DNA of 8,788 bases, from assembly GCA_023416575.1 (NCBI GenBank), contig JAEZHL010000307.1, positions 1-8,788 of the forward strand. The letters run 5' to 3'. Of this stretch, positions 6,513-8,788 are shown in pieces. The DNA is from Pseudomonadota bacterium (lineage in GTDB: Bacteria; Pseudomonadota; Alphaproteobacteria; Rhizobiales; Hyphomicrobiaceae). The notes beneath the pieces were generated by a model. It ran no database searches. It worked only from the letters and a program-made list of their open reading frames with translations, and was not told the origin of the DNA. Each line of letters starts with the position of its first letter. Within the stretch, counting starts at the first letter, position 1. The position numbers were made by a program, and so were the translations under genes.

Positions 6513-6668
6513 GCCAGGGCTCGTCGTCGTAGCTGCCGAGGGATTAGTAGTGTCGCGGGTCGAATTCGGCCCGCCTTGGCCCGGCGCGTCTGGGTCCAAT
6601 CGGGAACCTCGCCCCAAAGCCGCGGTTGCTTCTCCAGTGGCCTTCAGAGCTCACCCGGAGACGCAGCA

Positions 6669-6977
6669 ATGCGCCAGCCGACGACAACCGCCGAGATCCG
6701 CGCCAACATCGACCGCGGCCTGACCGGGGACAAGGTCGCCTGGGAGGATCCGGCAGCCGCACCGCTCGGCACCGACGACGAAGCAGCCGGAACACGGCCC
6801 GATCCGGCCGTCCTTGTGGAGGAGCGTGACCGCGGGCTGCAGTCTGGCCGGAATATCCAGCGGCAAATCCATCAGCATGAGATGCTGGATCTCGGCGGGG
6901 CTGTTCCCTGGCTGCTCTTCGCCGCGTTTCTGCTCGCGTTCGTCGCCCTCGCCTGCCTCGCGCTCCTGTACATCTAA
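6669..6977 (+). CDS. Small protein with C-terminal membrane anchor, function unknown
   Basis: The protein has 102 residues. The ATG at 6669 follows GGAG (6657-6660) at 8-nt spacing, and the open frame before it lacks a ribosome site. About 75 hydrophilic residues, including an acidic TGDKVAWEDPAAAPLGTDDE stretch (19-38), precede one strongly hydrophobic helix (about 79-101) that ends at the C-terminus, giving a tail-anchored layout. No known domain is recognised; I have the impression that the DPAAAPLGTDDEAAG motif recurs in alphaproteobacterial hypothetical proteins, but cannot verify this. It is 156 bp after the secreted-protein gene, and its stop is 24 bp from the convergent gene on the minus strand. 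Confidence 0.75.
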   Translation: MRQPTTTAEIRANIDRGLTGDKVAWEDPAAAPLGTDDEAAGTRPDPAVLVEERDRGLQSGRNIQRQIHQHEMLDLGGAVPWLLFAAFLLAFVALACLALLYI

Positions 6978-7001
6978 GGAAACTCAACCCGCACCCGAGC
7001 C

Positions 7002-7427
7002 TCAGGCAGCATCCATCAGCTCGCGCGACACCATCAGCGCCGCGAGGTCACCGCCATCGAGCAAGGCTGTCAGCGCGCGGGTGAACTTCTGCGGATTGAA
7101 GCCCCATTTCAGATTGAGCCGCAGGGTCGCAGCAACCTGTAATGCCGGCGCGATCACCTCATGACCACGCTCCATCATCAGCTCCCCGAGGCGCCGGCTG
7201 GCGAAGACCTCGACCAGCGCCCGGAACCGCATCAGTGCGGCCAGCTCGCGTGAGGGGTCCTTGCCGAGGCGGCCGTGCAGGTTTGTCTCGAGCAGCGCCG
7301 CGTCCTCTCCATCCAGGCCGCGCAGGAATACCAAGCCACGACCTTCTGAAATCAGGCGGCGCATCGGAGCCACCAAGTCTTCGGTGTCGACGGTCGGAAC
7401 GTCGCTGGGGTCCCAGGTGATGGCCAT
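7002..7427 (-). CDS. Unrecognised 141-aa protein
   Basis: The ATG at 7427 is preceded by AGGGAG at 8-nt spacing. The sequence is soluble, with an N-terminal acidic part (MAITWDPSDVPTVDTEDLV), a hydrophobic GLVFLRGL segment (31-38), and a mostly helical C-terminal half rich in Leu, Ala and Arg. No Cys is present and there is no signal peptide or membrane segment. I recognise no family. It begins 23 nt after the stop of the cold-shock-like gene on the same strand, so the two are probably cotranscribed. Confidence 0.72.
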   Translation of the reverse strand: MAITWDPSDVPTVDTEDLVAPMRRLISEGRGLVFLRGLDGEDAALLETNLHGRLGKDPSRELAALMRFRALVEVFASRRLGELMMERGHEVIAPALQVAATLRLNLKWGFNPQKFTRALTALLDGGDLAALMVSRELMDAA

Positions 7428-7450
7428 GACAGTCGCTCCCTCTGTCCGGA

Positions 7451-7675
7451 TCAGTGCGCGTGCCGGATGCTGCCGAAGGCAGTCCAGGGCGATCCCGCCA
7501 GCACGACGATCTTGCGAGGGCGGCGGTCGGCCAGGACGAAATCGACCCCATGACCGACCAGCCTCTGCCCGCCGTTCATGAGCTCGGCGCCCGCGAAGCG
7601 GTACTTGCGCCCGTCCTCGGCTGCGATAACGCCGGTTCCGATCTCTTCGCGGAACTTGGTGATCTGTCCATACAT
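7451..7675 (-). CDS. Cold-shock-domain-like small OB-fold protein
   Basis: The protein has 74 residues. The ATG at 7675 has a strong AGGAGAGG site directly upstream; the open frame to 7786 is not needed. The stretch GQITKFREEIGTGVIAAEDGRKYRF (residues 3-27) resembles the first strands of cold-shock domains (G-x-V-K-W-F ... G-x-G-F-I ... D-G). The RNP1 aromatic residues are lost (IGTGVI instead of KGFGFI) and RNP2 is not recognisable. It may therefore keep the fold without typical single-stranded nucleic-acid binding. The last 15 residues (AGSPWTAFGSIRHAH) lie outside the domain. It is the first gene of a two-gene unit. Confidence 0.7.
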   Translation of the reverse strand: MYGQITKFREEIGTGVIAAEDGRKYRFAGAELMNGGQRLVGHGVDFVLADRRPRKIVVLAGSPWTAFGSIRHAH

Positions 7676-7813
7676 GATCCTCTCCTGTTTTCTCTTAGCG
7701 CTCGATGCTGCCGCGACCGGCGGCGCACCGTTGAGCTTGAGAAGATGATGCAGGAGTTCGGGAGAGCACGCTGTTCCGGGCGGCACACGTGAGTTGCGAC
7801 CGCCGGTCCGCCG

Positions 7814-8788
7814 TCACCGCCGCAGCCAGCCGCGCAAATCCCCGATGATCTCGCGCGCAGCGTTGTGGCCGGGCGCACCCGTGACACCGCCGCCTGGATG
7901 CGCACCCGATCCGCAGAGATAGAGACCCCGCAGCGGCATCCGGTAATCGGCATGGCCGAGAACTGGCCGCGTAGAGAACAGCTGATCGAGCGAGAGCTGC
8001 CCGTGGAAGATGTCGCCGTCGACCATCCCGAACCGCCGCTCGAGATCCAGCGGCGACAGCACCTGCCGCCCGATCACGCTCGCCTTGAAGTTCGGCGCAT
8101 GGCGGCTCACGGTGTCGATAACGAGATCGGCAAAAGCCTCCTTGGCGTCATCCCAGCTCCGCCCGTCGGGCAGATGAGGCGCGACGTGCTGCACGAACAG
8201 GCTTGCGACGTGCTTGCCCGGTGGAGCGAGCGCCGGATCGAGGGTGCTCGGGACCAGCATCTCGACGACAGGCTCCCGCGACCAGCCGTAAAGGCGCGCA
8301 TCGAAATAGGCCCGCTCCAGGTAGGAAATCGTCGGGCCGATGATGATGCCGGAGCCGTGATGCGGCTGCGGGTCCTTACCCGGACGACAGAGGAAGTCGG
8401 GCAGCTCGGAGAGCGCGACGTTCATACGGAATGTGCCGGAGCCGGTCTTCATGCCGGTGAATCGCGCGCGCAACTCGGGCGCGATCACCGTTTCCGGCAC
8501 GAGATCGCGGAACAGCAGTTTCGGGGGCACGTTCGCGGCCACGGCCCGCGCCTCGATCACCTCGCCCGATGTGAGGACGATGCCGCGCGCCCGGCCCTCG
8601 GTCGTCACGACCTTCGCGACCGCCGCGCCGATTCGGATCACGGCACCGCGCGCCTCGGCCGCTGCTGCCATTGCCCGCGTGATGGCGCCCATGCCGCCGA
8701 CCGCGTGACCCCAGACACCCGGCTTACCGTTCACCTCGCCGAAGCAGTGGTGGAGGAGCACATAGGCCGTCCCCGGCGTGAACGGCGA
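7814..8788 (-). CDS. PYROXD2/phytoene-desaturase-like FAD oxidoreductase (5' end outside window)
   Basis: The frame is open for 324 codons from the right edge to the TGA at 7814; the N-terminal part with the Rossmann FAD motif is missing. The visible start reads SPFTPGTAYVLLHHCFGEVN, followed by VWGHAVGGMGAITRAMAAAA and a conserved substrate/FAD domain. Near the C-terminus GSGAHPGGGVTG (7877-7912) is the second FAD-contacting motif of the amine-oxidase/CrtI-like superfamily. The sequence resembles the bacterial NAD(P)/FAD-dependent oxidoreductases related to human PYROXD2 more than carotenoid desaturases. Its reaction is not established. No link with the ebo genes is evident. Confidence 0.88.
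   Translation of the reverse strand, partial: SPFTPGTAYVLLHHCFGEVNGKPGVWGHAVGGMGAITRAMAAAAEARGAVIRIGAAVAKVVTTEGRARGIVLTSGEVIEARAVAANVPPKLLFRDLVPETVIAPELRARFTGMKTGSGTFRMNVALSELPDFLCRPGKDPQPHHGSGIIIGPTISYLERAYFDARLYGWSREPVVEMLVPSTLDPALAPPGKHVASLFVQHVAPHLPDGRSWDDAKEAFADLVIDTVSRHAPNFKASVIGRQVLSPLDLERRFGMVDGDIFHGQLSLDQLFSTRPVLGHADYRMPLRGLYLCGSGAHPGGGVTGAPGHNAAREIIGDLRGWLRR

Noticed and set aside
7814..8788. Calling the FAD oxidoreductase crtI because idi is nearby
   Set aside because: The sequence resembles the PYROXD2-like group more than carotenoid desaturases, and the gene is 4 kb from idi with unrelated genes between.

Overview
The window is GC-rich, gene-dense chromosomal DNA. The codon usage, the small Tyr-rich exported protein, the CCA-encoding tRNA and the protein variants suggest an alphaproteobacterium, probably Hyphomicrobiales (Bradyrhizobium/Methylobacterium-like). 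This placement is inferred from general likeness; no rRNA or other phylogenetic marker is present.

Left two thirds (1-5591): an ebo metabolite-traffic cluster in an unusual, split layout. A sugar-phosphate cyclase related to 3-dehydroquinate synthase (eboD) runs leftward off the window edge. Across a 154-bp divergent intergenic region, a rightward unit carries an alkaline-phosphatase/NPP-superfamily protein (eboF), a four-helix TMEM220-family membrane protein and a type I isopentenyl-diphosphate isomerase (idi). This unit converges on a leftward pair, TatD-family hydrolase (eboB) and eboA. The remaining usual members, eboC (UbiA-like membrane prenyltransferase) and eboE (TIM barrel), are not visible; if present they probably lie beyond the left edge, downstream of eboD. 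In cyanobacteria the ebo genes are needed to move a scytonemin precursor to the periplasm; their substrate in other bacteria is unknown. The most interesting point is that an isoprenoid-supply enzyme (idi) and a small membrane protein sit in the same apparent transcription unit as eboF. This suggests that the pathway consumes a prenyl diphosphate, presumably through EboC.

Middle (5592-6122): the eboA upstream region, a tRNA-Thr(TGT) on the minus strand whose 3' end faces the ebo cluster, and a short intergenic stretch with several small palindromes.

Right third (6123-8788): a secreted Tyr/Trp-rich small protein (+), a small protein with one C-terminal membrane helix (+), a leftward two-gene unit (a cold-shock-domain-like 74-aa protein and an unrecognised 141-aa protein), and the C-terminal part of a PYROXD2/phytoene-desaturase-like FAD oxidoreductase running in from the right edge. 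These look like ordinary chromosomal genes with no evident tie to the ebo block. No insertion sequence, integrase, CRISPR array or rRNA is visible.
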